This document shows, in pieces, positions 1 through 11,029 of a stretch of DNA of 64,000 nt. The notes beneath the pieces were generated by a model that was given only the letters and a program-made list of their open reading frames with translations, had not been told where the DNA came from and made no database searches. Made by a program: the position numbers and the translations under genes. Positions within the stretch are counted from its first letter, which is position 1. Each line of letters opens with the position of its first letter. Location of the stretch: contig OY829328.1 in NCBI GenBank assembly GCA_963691655.1, forward strand, positions 16,942,704 through 17,006,703, in the 5' to 3' direction. Origin of the DNA: Toxonevra muliebris (lineage: Eukaryota; Arthropoda; Insecta; Diptera; Pallopteridae).

Positions 1-59
1 ATAAAAGTCAGAATGGTTTCGGGAATTGTGCTTCGATTGTAACAAACTAAATTCCAAAC

Positions 60-490
60 AGGAAAAAACAAGAAAGATGTCAATAACAAAATTGTTTGGT
101 TGGTATTTACATCAAAGTCAGGAAAAATGTTCAAATTCATGTACACATATGTGTACGAAAATCCTGAGAGGTTCCAGCTGCAGGCACAGGTGTTTCAATT
201 AAAATGCTTTTTCAATTTTGATTTTAGAAATAAGCGAAGAGTCGTAATTTTGGCTTTACATTCATCATAAGCACTTGCAGAGAAACATTAAATTGGTTTT
301 CATTTGACTTTTCAGTAAATTTGCTTTAATAATGGCCCAGCAAGTTTCAATTGGCCTGAGCTCTGTGCAATTCGGAGAATCCGCCTTCACCCTATTGTCT
401 TGGTACCAATTTAAATCCATTTTTCCGTAATGGAATGTCGCGGAGAATAATTCCGCTTTTTTTCTAGATCCCACTAGTGCCAGCAAATGG
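60..490 (-). mobile_element. Degenerate Tc1/mariner-superfamily transposase fragment
   Basis: Minus-strand frame 486-265 reads FHYGKMDLNWYQDNRV then NCTELRPIETCWAIIKANLL, which aligns with HYSKKTMDWYQTNKV and CPQLRPIEKYWAITKYKL in the transposase at 18518-19405. This is the C-terminal third of the catalytic domain with the last acidic residue. The second catalytic Asp is lost (SATF where the relative has WPDL). No start or terminal repeats are visible, so this is a dead fragment of the same or a sister family. Confidence 0.7.
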
Positions 491-499
491 TTCGTTTTT

Positions 500-1620
500 A
501 AAGCCGCATTGGCTTTTGGCCTACTAAAAGATTTTCTTTTTTTTTTGAAAATTTATCGAGCTTTTTATTTTTAAATTTATCGGAAACATTGTCCCTTTTA
601 TTTGCTGTGTAAAATTGGCGCCATTCAATTAAAGATTCAAAAGTTATGGCTTTTCTCATATTTGGGTTATATAAGAGGTAGGCGTGACAGCGCTCCAAAT
701 CTCCCCAAATTTTTCATGAAATTTCTGCGAACTTAAATTTCCGTTTTTGGAATAGAAATCATTGGTGAGTAGATTTTTACCGAAAAACAAACTTATATTT
801 AATCTCAAAAATAAAAAAGGTAATAACCAGAGAGAGGAATTATGAGGAATTGTCCTTTTTTTTCTGCGAAATCCTACATGTTGGCTATTGAAATATATTC
901 GCGTTTCAAGCCCCCTTGATTCCAAATATATAAATTTTATTTTCCCTGTTTTTTCTTTCTGTTTTTCAAAAATTTTCCTTTTTCAATGCTTTAGTGCCAA
1001 TTTCGAAACTTTTGTGCTTTTTTCTAAGTAATAAATGCCTTTTCTTTGGGGTTTTCTACCTATTATTCCTTTTTAATCTTTTACTATTTTTAATGGCCAT
1101 ATTTTGTGAATGAAATTTTTGGCACAAATGGAAAGATTTTTGTTTACTCCGTTAGTCACGAAAAAAAAAAAATGGGCGTAAACCGATAAAAACATATTAA
1201 GACGCTGAATTTAAAAAAAGAAGGAGCAAATGATATCTTCTCCTGTTGGGAGCAAAACAAATGAATTTTACAGCGACCCTGCAAAAATGATGCTTTTGAA
1301 AAGCTCCACAGTCCAAAATTATAAAGCTGTTCTGAGAAATGTATAAGTACAAAAAATTATGTTCAAGACTGCTAAGAAGTTCTTTCAAAAATCCAGTCCC
1401 TAATTAGTGGAAAACCGGTTTTCATTTCGATTGATAAATTGACCAAAGTCATGTAATGAAGGATAATGTAGGCCCATTGGTTAAAAATGGAAGTTGGTGG
1501 ATTTTGCCAGTAGAAATTTTAGAGAAGGAAAATGCATCTGCAACTTTATTTATTTTGGTCGATGGTCAAATATTGACACCTCTTAAATACTTTTCCACCA
1601 CTTTCGGAACAGACGACCAT
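500..1620. other. AT-rich sequence, no gene recognised
   Basis: T-rich DNA with short unrelated open frames. The plus-strand frame 1456-1689 (77 codons) begins plausibly but matches nothing I know and runs into the transposon end at 1636, so I do not call it a gene. Confidence 0.5.
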
Positions 1621-1635
1621 GACACAATAAATGTA

Positions 1636-1800
1636 CAGTGTCGGACAAAACTAAAGCACCTTAGTCCTTATCAACATTTAGTTCAATAAAATTTTAAAAT
1701 ATGCAAGTATGCACATATTTTTTTTTTTTTGTTTGTTTTATAAATTTAGTATATTTATGCAGTTGTTGAAACAAAATTACATTCAAAACTGGGATATATA
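1636..1800. mobile_element. Solo left end of the Tc1 element family seen whole at 60142-61720
   Basis: Starts CAGTGTCGGACAAAACTAAA next to TA, the same 24 bases as both ends of the 60-kb element, and continues with matching sequence (ACATTTAGTTCAATAAAATT, then GCACATATTTTTTT and the CTTGTTGAAACAAAA-like block). Similarity fades after about 1800. No transposase follows, so this is a truncated copy or a MITE half. Confidence 0.85.
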
Positions 1801-1929
1801 TAAGAAAAACAATTTTTTTGGAATATTTTTCTTATGTATTTTAAACTAATTTGCATTTTGTTGATAGAAATTATTCTTTTGTTTAAAGAAGTTATTTTTT
1901 GAAAGTAGTAGAATTTTAAACGGCCATTC

Positions 1930-2305
1930 CAAAGTAACGGAGAGGACAAAGGGACTCTTATAATAATATTGATCTCACACAAGGAAATGATATTTTCCTT
2001 TGATACTAGGGGCTTTCGAGGGTCCGATAACAAGTTCTTACCACCAAAGTTTCGTTAAAAAAATAATGAGTCCCTCTTAGTTATACATCAACAAAGTGGG
2101 TAACGGAGGGGAGGCGTACGATTTGGGAAATCTTTATTTTCATTTTCAAGTCCCAAATTCAGCAAATGCCAGCGAGCTGTAGGGTTGAATTTTTTTTTGA
2201 CGATTCATGGGCCTTTGTAACTCACGAAAAATCGTAATAATTTCGTTGAAAAATAATTACATAATGAGAGAAAAAATATGGGAAAAGTAACGGAGAGGAC
2301 AAGAA
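1930..2305. repeat. Repeated GTAACGGAGAGGACA motif region
   Basis: The motif AGTAACGGAGAGGACAA occurs at about 1932-1949 and 2285-2302, with a weaker version at 2099-2112. It recurs inverted at 4576-4590 and direct at 4731-4745. These look like ends or subterminal repeats of an old DNA transposon, but I could not pair them cleanly. Confidence 0.45.
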
Positions 2306-2338
2306 CGATCGCCCTCTTACTTTTTTATGTTATATGAA

Positions 2339-2640
2339 AGGCTGAGAGAAAAAGGTGGTATAACTTCTACGTTCAGAAAAAAGTGGAATAATTTTACTTA
2401 GGGCAAAAGCAAAACGAAATATGTTCAAAGCAAAAGTGAAACGAAATATGTTCAGAGTGAAAACGGAATAAAAAACTATGCTATTCTTGCTCTGAAAGAA
2501 TAGTTATACAATTTTTGTTCTTACTTTTATGGCGTTTAATTTTCACTCTAAACCGTATTACTTATGCCATTCTTGCACTGACACTAAATTATTTCACTTT
2601 TGCTCTTATATAAATTTTAGCCCGCTTTTCCTCTCAGCCT
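2339..2640. mobile_element. MITE copy 1, AGGCTGAGAG termini
   Basis: Bounded by AGGCTGAGAG and its inverse CTCTCAGCCT. Inside are repeats of AAACGAAATATGTTCA and a terminal block AAATTTTAGCCCGCTTTTCC. A second, shorter copy in the same orientation follows about 50 bases later. No coding capacity. Confidence 0.75.
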
Positions 2641-2688
2641 ATCATTTATCATTCGAAAGTTATATAAAACCAAATCGTCCTATTTGAG

Positions 2689-2891
2689 AGGCTGAGAGGA
2701 AAAGTGGTATAACTTCTACGTTCAGCAAAACATGGAATATTTTTACTTAAGAGCAAAAGCAAAACAAAATATGTTCAGAGCTAAAGTGAAACGAAATATG
2801 TTCAGAGCCAAAACGGAATAAAAAACTATGCTGTTCTTATTATTTCACTTTTGCTCTTATATAAATTTTAGCCCGCTTTTCCTCTCAGCCT
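2689..2891. mobile_element. MITE copy 2, AGGCTGAGAG termini
   Basis: Same termini and the same internal blocks as 2339-2640 (GTGGTATAACTTCTACGTTC near the left end, TTTAGCCCGCTTTTCCTCTC at the right) but lacking about 100 internal bases. The pair arose by repeated insertion or tandem duplication. Confidence 0.75.
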
Positions 2892-3169
2892 GTCATATGG
2901 AGAATCGGCTCAAGAAATGTTTAATATCTGAAAATTGTAAATGTTTCTAAGTAATAACATACTTAAGTAAATAACATTAATGGATATTTATTTAAAACAA
3001 AGTAAATTCATATGAAGTTTACCAGTTTGGTACACATCCAACTTCATCTTTAATGCATACATCACCAATGAACAGGTATTTAAACTAAAGTGAAAAATTT
3101 AACATGACTCAGTTACGAACGAAGTTTTGCTAATTGCATTGAGCGTACAGTAGTTTAAGTTATTTACAA

Positions 3170-4080
3170 CTTTTATGGAAATTAAGTTTGAAAATAAAAT
3201 AATTAAAATGAAAATGATAAAAATTATAACTCAACAATATCGAACGGCTATGGCAATACTATCAGCGAGCCATTCACCATTAGCGCAGGTGTCAAACAAG
3301 GATGCCCACTTTATCTCTTCTCTTCGCAATATTACTTGCCGAAGTTATGGCAAACTTATGCTCTCAAAGGAGTGGCATAACATGGAGTCGCACTCATCAA
3401 CTCGACGATTTGGATTTTGAAGACGATATACGTCAAGAAGACCAAAGCCATGCGAATTAATAACATCAGCAATGACCACATCACAATCAAAGGTCAGCCT
3501 GTCGAATATGTGGGCCAATTCTGCTACTTAGGCAGTATGATGACGACAGACGGTGGAGCAGAGGAAGATGTCATCAACAGACTCAACAAGGCTAAAGCGA
3601 CTGCAGCCAATATGGAAAAGCTCACAAATTTCCAGAGGAACAAAAATCCGAATATTCAACGCTGTGTAAAGTCAACACTCACGTATGGATGTGAAACTTG
3701 GCTAATTTCAAACAACATCATCCAGAAACTACAAGTATTCATTAACAAAAATCTAAGGATCATATGCAAAATATTCTGGCCAAATCTAATAAGAAATTAA
3801 GACCTTTGGAACCTTGCTAACGAAGAACCCATAACAACACAGATAAAGAGAAGAACGTTGAGGTAGATAGGACACACTTTAAGAAAACCAGCCGAAAGCA
3901 TCACAAGTATGGCGCTTAAATGGAGCCCACAAGGAAATAGAATTAACAATTAAAAACACAACGTGGCAAAACGTGAAAATTACTGCCCAAAATAAAGTCA
4001 GATGGAAATGCCTAGGGCTTCTACTAGGAGTAGCTCCCAAGAGGAGTAGAAGGAAGAAAAAATTGCAATATTTTATATAC
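3170..4080 (+). mobile_element. Degenerate non-LTR retrotransposon (LINE) reverse-transcriptase remnant
   Basis: Several frames together read SEPFTISAGVKQGCP (reverse-transcriptase motif B), then VEYVGQFCYLGSMMTTDGGA, CVKSTLTYGCETWLIS and NLRIICKIFWPNLIRN, then a degraded GHTLRKPAESI region. These are C-terminal reverse-transcriptase and thumb motifs of LINEs. The YxDD motif falls in a deletion near 3400, and stop codons and frameshifts are scattered. Both ends are missing. The clade (RTE- or CR1-like) cannot be set by eye. Confidence 0.8.
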
Positions 4081-4129
4081 AAAGGCGCGATTGAGATCGT
4101 GTGAGGATTTTCAAGACACTTCTTCTTCT

Positions 4130-5600
4130 ATAAACACATTTCCCCTTCGCTTATCTCAAGTCACAGAACAGCCTACGTTTTGCTGATTTGAAGATACAAC
4201 CTGAGTTCTGTGTTTCTTTGAATTTGAAGTCTCAGACGTAAAAATGTAGTACTTGTCTAATTTCCGGAGAGAATGAATTGATGCGAGGCTGATTTTCTTA
4301 CCCTCATCACCGCATTTGATTTTCATGCAAATCGCACATCTTAAAAAGATGTTTTTGCCGCGACTTCTTTCTCCTCAACAAAAATAATGTTTGTTTTGTG
4401 GCAGCGTTTCAACGCTTCATAAACATTAAGATTTTCGGACCTCACTTTCGTCCAAACCACCATCAACCAAGCAGCAAAAATGTTCCATTCGATGTATGAA
4501 AAACCCAAATCTTCATCAAGATTACACAAATTCTAAATTCCAAACTTGCCTAGGTTATAATGCAGTGTGATTTTTTGTCCTCTCCGTCACCCTGTTTTTA
4601 CCACTTACGTTGATTATAAAATTCGGAAAAACTTACACAACGACAATCGCTTTAAGTTAGCTTTGCACTCAAAACAATGTGGCTGAGAAGATTCGCGCTT
4701 GCCATCCATAAAAAAATTTCTTATTTTTTGTTAACGGAGAGGACACTGAACTTAAAATTATTTAAATCCTTATTTACAAGTATTTACAACTTGCTTTTCA
4801 AGAAAACAACTTAGGCGAAAAAACGTGCGTGGCAAACACTATTGAAACATAATCTCACTTTACAATCATCTGTTACTGTTTTCACGAACTAGGCTTCTCA
4901 AAACACTGAAAAAAGCCCTTCTACGAAACGTTACTTAAAAATTTATTTTGGTTGCTCGTAAAAATTACGGAAACTGATTTGTCATAGGTGTTTTCGTAAA
5001 CTTGAATGGGTACTCTTTAAAATCATGTCTTGCATTTTTCGTTTTTTTAAAGTTCGTAGCCGACTTATCTGTTTTCGATTTTTTTGGAATGGCCGAAAAT
5101 ATTTTTACCGAATAAGTTCTGAGCATAGTAAAACTTAATATTTCCAAATTACTGAATTTTATGCATTAATTACTGTCGTACTGTACATGGGTCAAAATTA
5201 CTCCATAATAGTGAAGGCTAAAATAATAATGTTGGTTTTTGCCTAAATGTAGGCAACGAAGACTATATCAAAATCAAGGCATTTTTCACAGTGAAGGCTA
5301 AAATAACAAGGCGCACGAAAAGTTCAAGGTCATTTGAAAATTACAAACGCCATCTGTGTCTCCTCAACAGAAAGCTCTCTAAAATAGCTGAGACTTACCC
5401 CCGAAAATAAGCTTTCGACGTAAAGTGCAAAGTAAGAAAAGCTCTTCAATTTTATTTAACTTGATTTCTGAAGCACCCTGTCTTCATAAAAATTCATGTG
5501 CTTTATGAAAAGCTTGTGCACTACACTTATTTGAAGCCGATAGATGGCAGAAAGCTTAATTTACTTTTACTTATTGCGTAGTAGCTACACTGAAAAAAAG
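4130..5600. other. No gene recognised; transposon-end motifs near 4580 and 4735
   Basis: Unclassified AT-rich sequence. It holds an inverted CAGGGTGACGGAGAGGACAA-like end at 4571-4592. The minus frame 4529-4341 (62 codons) has a protein-like composition but no motif I recognise. Confidence 0.4.
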
Positions 5601-7520
5601 TTAGAAATGGAAGAATGAAAACGATTTTTCAATAGTTTTTTTTTTACATAGTTTTACATTTATTTGTAATATTTTTCTTTACCCTAGCATAAAATGTTGA
5701 ATGATTTCTTTTCTTTTTAATTTAGATTTAATTTAGTAGTGATTTTAAATTTAGTAGTTAATTAAATTAAATTAAAAAAAAAGTATTTATTTAAATTTCA
5801 TTAGCTGTTTTTGTTAGGTACATTAAAGTTTGGATTTTAATATTTTCATATAGTTACATATATGTAGGTATGTATGTATTTTGATATGACAAGAGAATCG
5901 TACATATACGCACACATATGTATGTAAAATGTTTTGTTTTTTAATTAATTATGCATTAGTCTAAGTTTTTAACATATACACATTCATATGTTATAGAAGT
6001 GCATATGTATTATGTATGTATGTATATGAATTGATACGTAAGGATATAAGTAGGTAAGTAAATAATGTAAAATGTAGGTTTGTAATTGATTGGGTAATTA
6101 TTTATATGTATGAATGAGTTGAAATAGAATTTGGTTTAGGTTTTTAATAATTTCTTGATTCGTTTTTTGTTTTTTTTTTTTTGGAATTTGTTACATTTAG
6201 GATTAAATTTATTTGTTTAAGGTAAGTCTCTGATATGTTTTTTTGATATGTATAGTACATGAAAATGTATATAGCTTTTGAGAGAATCACACAAATCGTA
6301 TTAATTAGTTAAACTTTGTGATTAATTTATTATTGGAAAGAAAATGAAGGAAATTTAAATTTAACGATTAATTTAGCATATAATTGTTGTTTTCGAAATC
6401 TGTTTCAAAACTTAAATTCTCATAACAGCGCGAAGAAAAATTAGTTTTATTTTTATTTACAAATCTTATAAATACTTGATTTTTTGTTTGTTTTACTTTT
6501 GTCATTTAATTTAAGTTTTTGCTACTACATTTTTTTTTTTTCAAATTTGTTTTATTTAATTATTTTAATTGCTATGTATAAAATTATAAAAAATTAAATT
6601 TCGTTGTTTTAGTATTTCTATAATGGTTCTCTTTCATATCATTTGGATATTTTGTATAACAAAAAAATCTTTTTTAGGTAGCAGAAAAAGAATTGATTTT
6701 TCATTTTTGGCAATTGGTAATAAAGATTGATAAAATTTTTAACAATTAACTAAATTTTCTAGAAACTTTTTTAAATATATGGCTGCAAATTTTCCCGAAA
6801 TAGATTTTAAACCCAAAAATTATTAAGAACCCTTTAGTTCTCAGTTTTTTGTTCTGCTAGAATAGTGTAAAAAATACGACGAATCCGTTGCCTAGGGGGC
6901 ATTCTGGGAAGATGGACGAAAAACTCAAGACAATTTAATTTTCATGAATTTTTAAAAAAGTCATGATTATTGAAAAAAAGAATAAAGATTTTGTTATTTA
7001 TAAAAGCAATTCTTCTGTTATGTAAAATTCTAAAACTCATTTGATTTTGGATTGATAAGCAATAGAATGTGATTTCAGCCATGTATTCCTTAGACTGTAC
7101 TATCATAAAAGGTGATCATTGTAATATCTCCCAAATAAAAAATACCAATTTATAGGTCCCCTAAGAGATCATTCCTTAGCGGAAATTTAATTATCCCGTA
7201 TATAGTGAAGTTATACCATGCCTATTATAAATAAGTGTTTATTGACCCTACACCGTGAAAAATCCTTGGCAATTTGAATATAGTTTCAGTTGCTTGAAAA
7301 TACTATCTCCCAGTAAGTGATATTCGTACTGAAAAAGTAAAGGCGAAATTTGAGAGTAATACTTTTGGATACAATAATTCGAACTACATGAAAATATTTG
7401 CCTTATTACCCAACATTTCTCAAAAGTCGGGCACAGTAAATAAATTCAAACACCAGATTCGTAATAATCGCATTAAAAATTAAATTAAAATGATGAAACC
7501 AAACAAATAACACTACTCAA
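5600..7520. other. T-rich, microsatellite-bearing non-coding tract
   Basis: Long stretches of T runs, ATGTATGTATG repeats and AATTAA patches, without coding frames. Read on the minus strand it is A-rich in the way of long insect 3' UTRs, but no stop codon or exon nearby anchors it. Confidence 0.35.
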
Positions 7521-7839
7521 CAAGATTTTGCACAACGAGAGGCAGTAACATTTTCTATATGAATGATTTTTTTGCGATTATCCCCAATTTTCCATATAGA
7601 TGGCAAAAATCAAAAAAGTGCACTGCTGAGAGCACATACTTGCCATAAATGCTTGTAATAACTTTAATTTTCAGCTAATGAATTTTTGATATTTACATAT
7701 TTTAGATGAGAGTCAGGCAAAAATTTTAAGGTATAATACTTGCCAATAATAACTGTAATATTGCTGTTATGATAAAAAATAGGTACAAAAAATCCATATT
7801 TTTTATTTTTCAAATAAATTTTAACTTTGAAGCCCTAAA

Positions 7840-8613
7840 TCTCAAAATAATTATGTGGGTGACAAAAAGTTAGCCTTCCTATCTTATAGAGAATTTTATT
7901 ACAAAATTTTTGACATACATAAGCATGTCTATCTAGTCTAGTTCTCCCACAATATGGACCATAATATGGACCTGAAGTCGGAAATATGGGGTCTTCAGGG
8001 CTATTAAGAAATTTCTTTATTTCAGCAGATACGAATTTGATGTCTGGAGCAAAGTTGTTAAACACATAAAGGTAAGCAATTTTTGCAAACACACTTTTCC
8101 TCCATCTCTTACCCTTCTTCTTAAAAATTGAGTTTTAAGCCCCCCTTTTTCGATAAATGGCCGATAAAAAAAACCGTTGAGAAAACTATTATACTGTCTT
8201 TGAACAAAATATTACTTTGTTAACGAGATTATAATGACAGGCGTTTTGGTCGAAATTTTCATACGCAAATAGTTAACTATTTCATACTTTTTTCCCAACG
8301 TTTCGGCGCAAATTTTAGGCCTTCTTCAGGGGATTTTTTTATTTATTTATCTGTTTTTTGAGAAAATTTACATATTTTAAAATTTTTCTTGTTACAAATA
8401 ATGAGAGGTCCCAGAATATTAGAATGACCTACGAGGTACACACTTCCCAGAATAATGCAAAAACCGAATTTTTTGCATTAGAACCAAGCAACTCGCACTA
8501 CGTAAGTAAATAATGGAATCGTTTGTTGTTGTAATTACATTAGGTTTCATGTGGAGCCATCTCTATAAGATTAGAGGGCAAACTTTTTGTCACCCACATA
8601 ATTATTTTGAGAT
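7840..8613. repeat. Foldback segment with roughly 55-base inverted ends
   Basis: CTCAAAATAATTATGTGGGT plus GACAAAAAGTT at 7840-7870 is repeated inverted at 8583-8613, and weaker similarity (CTNATCTTATAGAGA) extends inward. GGGTGACAA also begins the right end of the neighbouring DD37E element (inverse TTGTCACCC at 9835-9843), so this may be a MITE of that family that landed at its left end, or a duplicated left end. Confidence 0.7.
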
Positions 8614-9844
8614 ATATTTCAGCAGTTATTTTCAAAAGGACGTACTTCCATTAAGTACAATTAAGTGTTAACATTGCTGAATATATAAGCATTCATTCAA
8701 TATAACCTCCTTTAACCTGCACACATGCCTTCAATCGATCCGGAAATCGTAGGACTGTTCGCCGCAGGACTTCCTGATCAATTTCAGTCCAGGCTTTCTC
8801 TAATGAATTTGTCAGCGACTCCAGACTGTGGTGTTGAGATGCACAAGCCTTACTCTCTAAAATACTCCAAATAGAGTACTCCATTGGATTCAAGTCTGGG
8901 GAGTATGGTGGCCATTCTTGAGATGTTATGAATCCAGAAAAATTGTCTTTTATCCATGTTTGCGTTAATTTTGCCATGTGGGAAGGTGCAGAATCTTGCT
9001 GGAAAGTCCAGTTTTCATTTCCAAATGTATCTTGGGCCCAGGGAAGAACATGTTCATTTAAAATGCTCCGATAAACAACCTGGTCAATTTTAACACCCTC
9101 TTCAACGAATATTTGAGGGGTTCTGGCATTAGCGGAAACTCCAGCCCATACCATAACGGAAGCTGGCTTTTGAACTCGGCCAACAGTCCTATTTTGTTGC
9201 GATGATGATGTTAGCCACGTTCGGTCATTTTGCGCATTGAAATGTTGTTCCACCGTGAAAATTTTTTCATCTGTAAACAAGATATTTTCAACATTTTTTA
9301 ACACGGAGGAGCGTAGCAACGCCTTGCATCTTTGCAGTCGCAAATCTTTCTTTTTTTGGGTCAGATCTTGAGCTTTTCGGAGCTTGTATGGCTTAAGACT
9401 AAGCTTTGATTTTGCAATGATTCGCACTGTTTCACGGTTTACTCCCACTCCCACTTCCTTAGCGATTTTACTCATTGAGCGCCTTGGATTTCGCTTGATT
9501 CGTTTACGAATTTTTTCTGTTAAACCAGTAGTGGCAACTGTTGAAAATTTTGCCCGGTCTCTATCTCCGAAACCCCCAGTTTCATTATATCGAATAATAG
9601 CTCGGTCTACCGTACGACTTGACAAATTTAAAGCCTTTGCAATTTGACGGCTACTATGATTTGCCAAATGCAATTTCATAATTTCACGACGAATATTTTC
9701 CTTGTCCATTTTTATGGAAATTTCAAAATGTAATAACAAAAATTCAAATGAAATTAAAAGCAAAGCCAATGATGAATGAATTTGCTTTTTAAATTAAAGT
9801 AACGGTAAATGGCAAAGCTTGCGTCACTTTACAATTGTCACCCT
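7852..9844 (-). mobile_element. DD37E transposon around the transposase at 8693-9709 (left end uncertain)
   Basis: The right end reads inward from 9844 as CAGGGTGACAATTGTAAAGT, next to TA. A left end with GGGTGACAA occurs at 7855, and an inverted copy lies at 8589-8597. Because two candidate left ends exist I cannot fix the element's length; the outer one is given here. Confidence 0.55.
8693..9709 (-). CDS. Tc1/mariner-superfamily (DD37E) transposase, apparently complete
   Basis: An uninterrupted frame of 338 residues from MDKENIRREIMKLHLANHSS. I prefer this Met over one 20 codons upstream because the extension is unlike the family. The N-terminus carries a helix-turn-helix (SSRQIAKALNLSSRTVDRAI) and a second one around SMSKIAKEVGVGVNRETVRI. 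Catalytic residues are visible: LFTDEKIF (first Asp), TFQQDSAPSHMAK (second Asp), PPYSPDLNPMEYSIW (Glu), with exactly 37 residues between the second Asp and the Glu. That spacing is the ITmD37E type first described in mosquitoes. It would cut and paste DNA at TA sites. No stop or frameshift is seen. Confidence 0.92.
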   Translation of the reverse strand: MDKENIRREIMKLHLANHSSRQIAKALNLSSRTVDRAIIRYNETGGFGDRDRAKFSTVATTGLTEKIRKRIKRNPRRSMSKIAKEVGVGVNRETVRIIAKSKLSLKPYKLRKAQDLTQKKKDLRLQRCKALLRSSVLKNVENILFTDEKIFTVEQHFNAQNDRTWLTSSSQQNRTVGRVQKPASVMVWAGVSANARTPQIFVEEGVKIDQVVYRSILNEHVLPWAQDTFGNENWTFQQDSAPSHMAKLTQTWIKDNFSGFITSQEWPPYSPDLNPMEYSIWSILESKACASQHHSLESLTNSLEKAWTEIDQEVLRRTVLRFPDRLKACVQVKGGYIE

Positions 9845-10043
9845 GTATATGGAAAATTGGGGATAATCGCAAAAAAATCATTAAGATATTCAGATTCTAC
9901 GACGAATTTTACTATAGAAAATGTTATCGCCATTCGTTGTGGTGAAAGTTTTTGGAAATTTGTAGAGTATTGTAATCTATGTAGCTAAAATGCCGTCGCT
10001 AAAAGAGCATCACGTCGATTATTTGGTATTTCATCTTATAGAG

Positions 10044-10394
10044 TGTTCACATGGAAGTTGAAAATTGATTTTCGTTGCTCAAAATTCGATTTTCAGAAAA
10101 GTCATTCATCTGTCAATTTTTATTTCTTTTTACAAATAACATTTTTGGCAGATACCAAAAAAAAAAAATCACTAAATATTGTGATAGATTGAATATTGTA
10201 GTAGCATTCTTTCATTTCTCTCAGAAACACAGAGTTGCATAGCGAAGAATCATAGCCAAAAAACGTTTTTCGTTGAAAATCGGCTGAAAATCAGATTTTC
10301 ATTTGACAATTTTTCCATGACGAAAATTCAATTTTCAAGGGATTTCTAGTCAAAATCGATTTTGAGCAGCAAATTTTCAGCCGCCATGTGAACA
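10044..10394. mobile_element. MITE with TGTTCACATGG inverted ends
   Basis: The left end TGTTCACATGGAAGTTGAAA and the right end, read inverted, TGTTCACATGGCGGCTGAAA match, and both are followed by GCTCAAAAT and CGATTTT blocks. About 350 bases, no coding frame. The target duplication is unclear. Confidence 0.7.
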
Positions 10395-10484
10395 TAAGTT
10401 CTATTAGTAGTATTTGTGGAAGGCTTGACCATAGAAGAATAATTTTCCATAAGCAAGATTCTTTCAATTAAATTTACTAATTGA

Positions 10485-11021
10485 CAGAGCTGTAAAAGAA
10501 TGCAATCAATTTAATTGCAATACCTTGAAATCACAGTTAATAACCGACAATTCATGACTGCAGTTACTGAATAACGTATTTGACTACAGAATAAAAAAAT
10601 GCAGTTGGAAGTCTTTTTTGGAGTCGCCGATTGCTTATTCATTTAGAAAAGTCTTTTTTATAGTCAAGGAAGTGCAGTCTTTTTTTGGAAATCATGAGAC
10701 TGCAAATTTGATGACTCCAAAATCATGACTGCTTTGAAGTCACTTGAAGTCACTTGGAGTCACTTGAGTAACCTTGAACTCAAATGCAGTCATTTGGAGT
10801 CAATTGCAATTTGCAGTCAATTGGAGTTACTTGGAGTCTTCTGGAGTCAATTGAGATTTTGAAGTCAATTGGAGTCAGTTGAAGTCTTTTGGAGTCAATT
10901 GTGAATTTGAATTAAATTGGAGTTACTTGGAGTCAATTGGGGATTTTAAGTCAATTGGAGTCATTTGTAGTCAATTGGGATTTGAAGTTAATTATTAAAA
11001 TTGCACTCTTTTACAGCTCTA
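10485..11021. mobile_element. hAT-type MITE with perfect 8-bp target duplication
   Basis: Ends AGAGCTGTAAAAGAATGCAA and, inverted from the right, AGAGCTGTAAAAGAGTGCAA. The 8 bases CTAATTGA flank both sides (10477-10484 and 11022-11029), the duplication length of hAT elements. Between about 10700 and 10990 are roughly 20 imperfect copies of GGAGTCAATTG or AAGTCACTTG, likely subterminal transposase-binding repeats that have amplified. No transposase. Confidence 0.88.
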
Positions 11022-11029
11022 CTAATTGA

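Larger units (their letters stand above)
7525..9945. repeat. Large imperfect palindrome enclosing a DD37E transposon
   Basis: About 75 bases at 7527-7600 recur inverted at 9847-9935: the shared core is ATATGGAAAATTGGGGATAA plus TCGCAAAAAAATCATT, and then, after a 36-base gap in the left copy, ATAGAAAATGTTA and a CGTTGTG block. The arms lie outside the transposase's own ends, so they belong either to an older long-TIR element that received the transposon or to an inverted duplication. Confidence 0.75.

Noticed and set aside
4341..4529. 62-codon minus-strand frame with a protein-like composition
   Set aside because: No recognisable motif and no neighbouring exon; insufficient evidence for a gene or a transposase piece.
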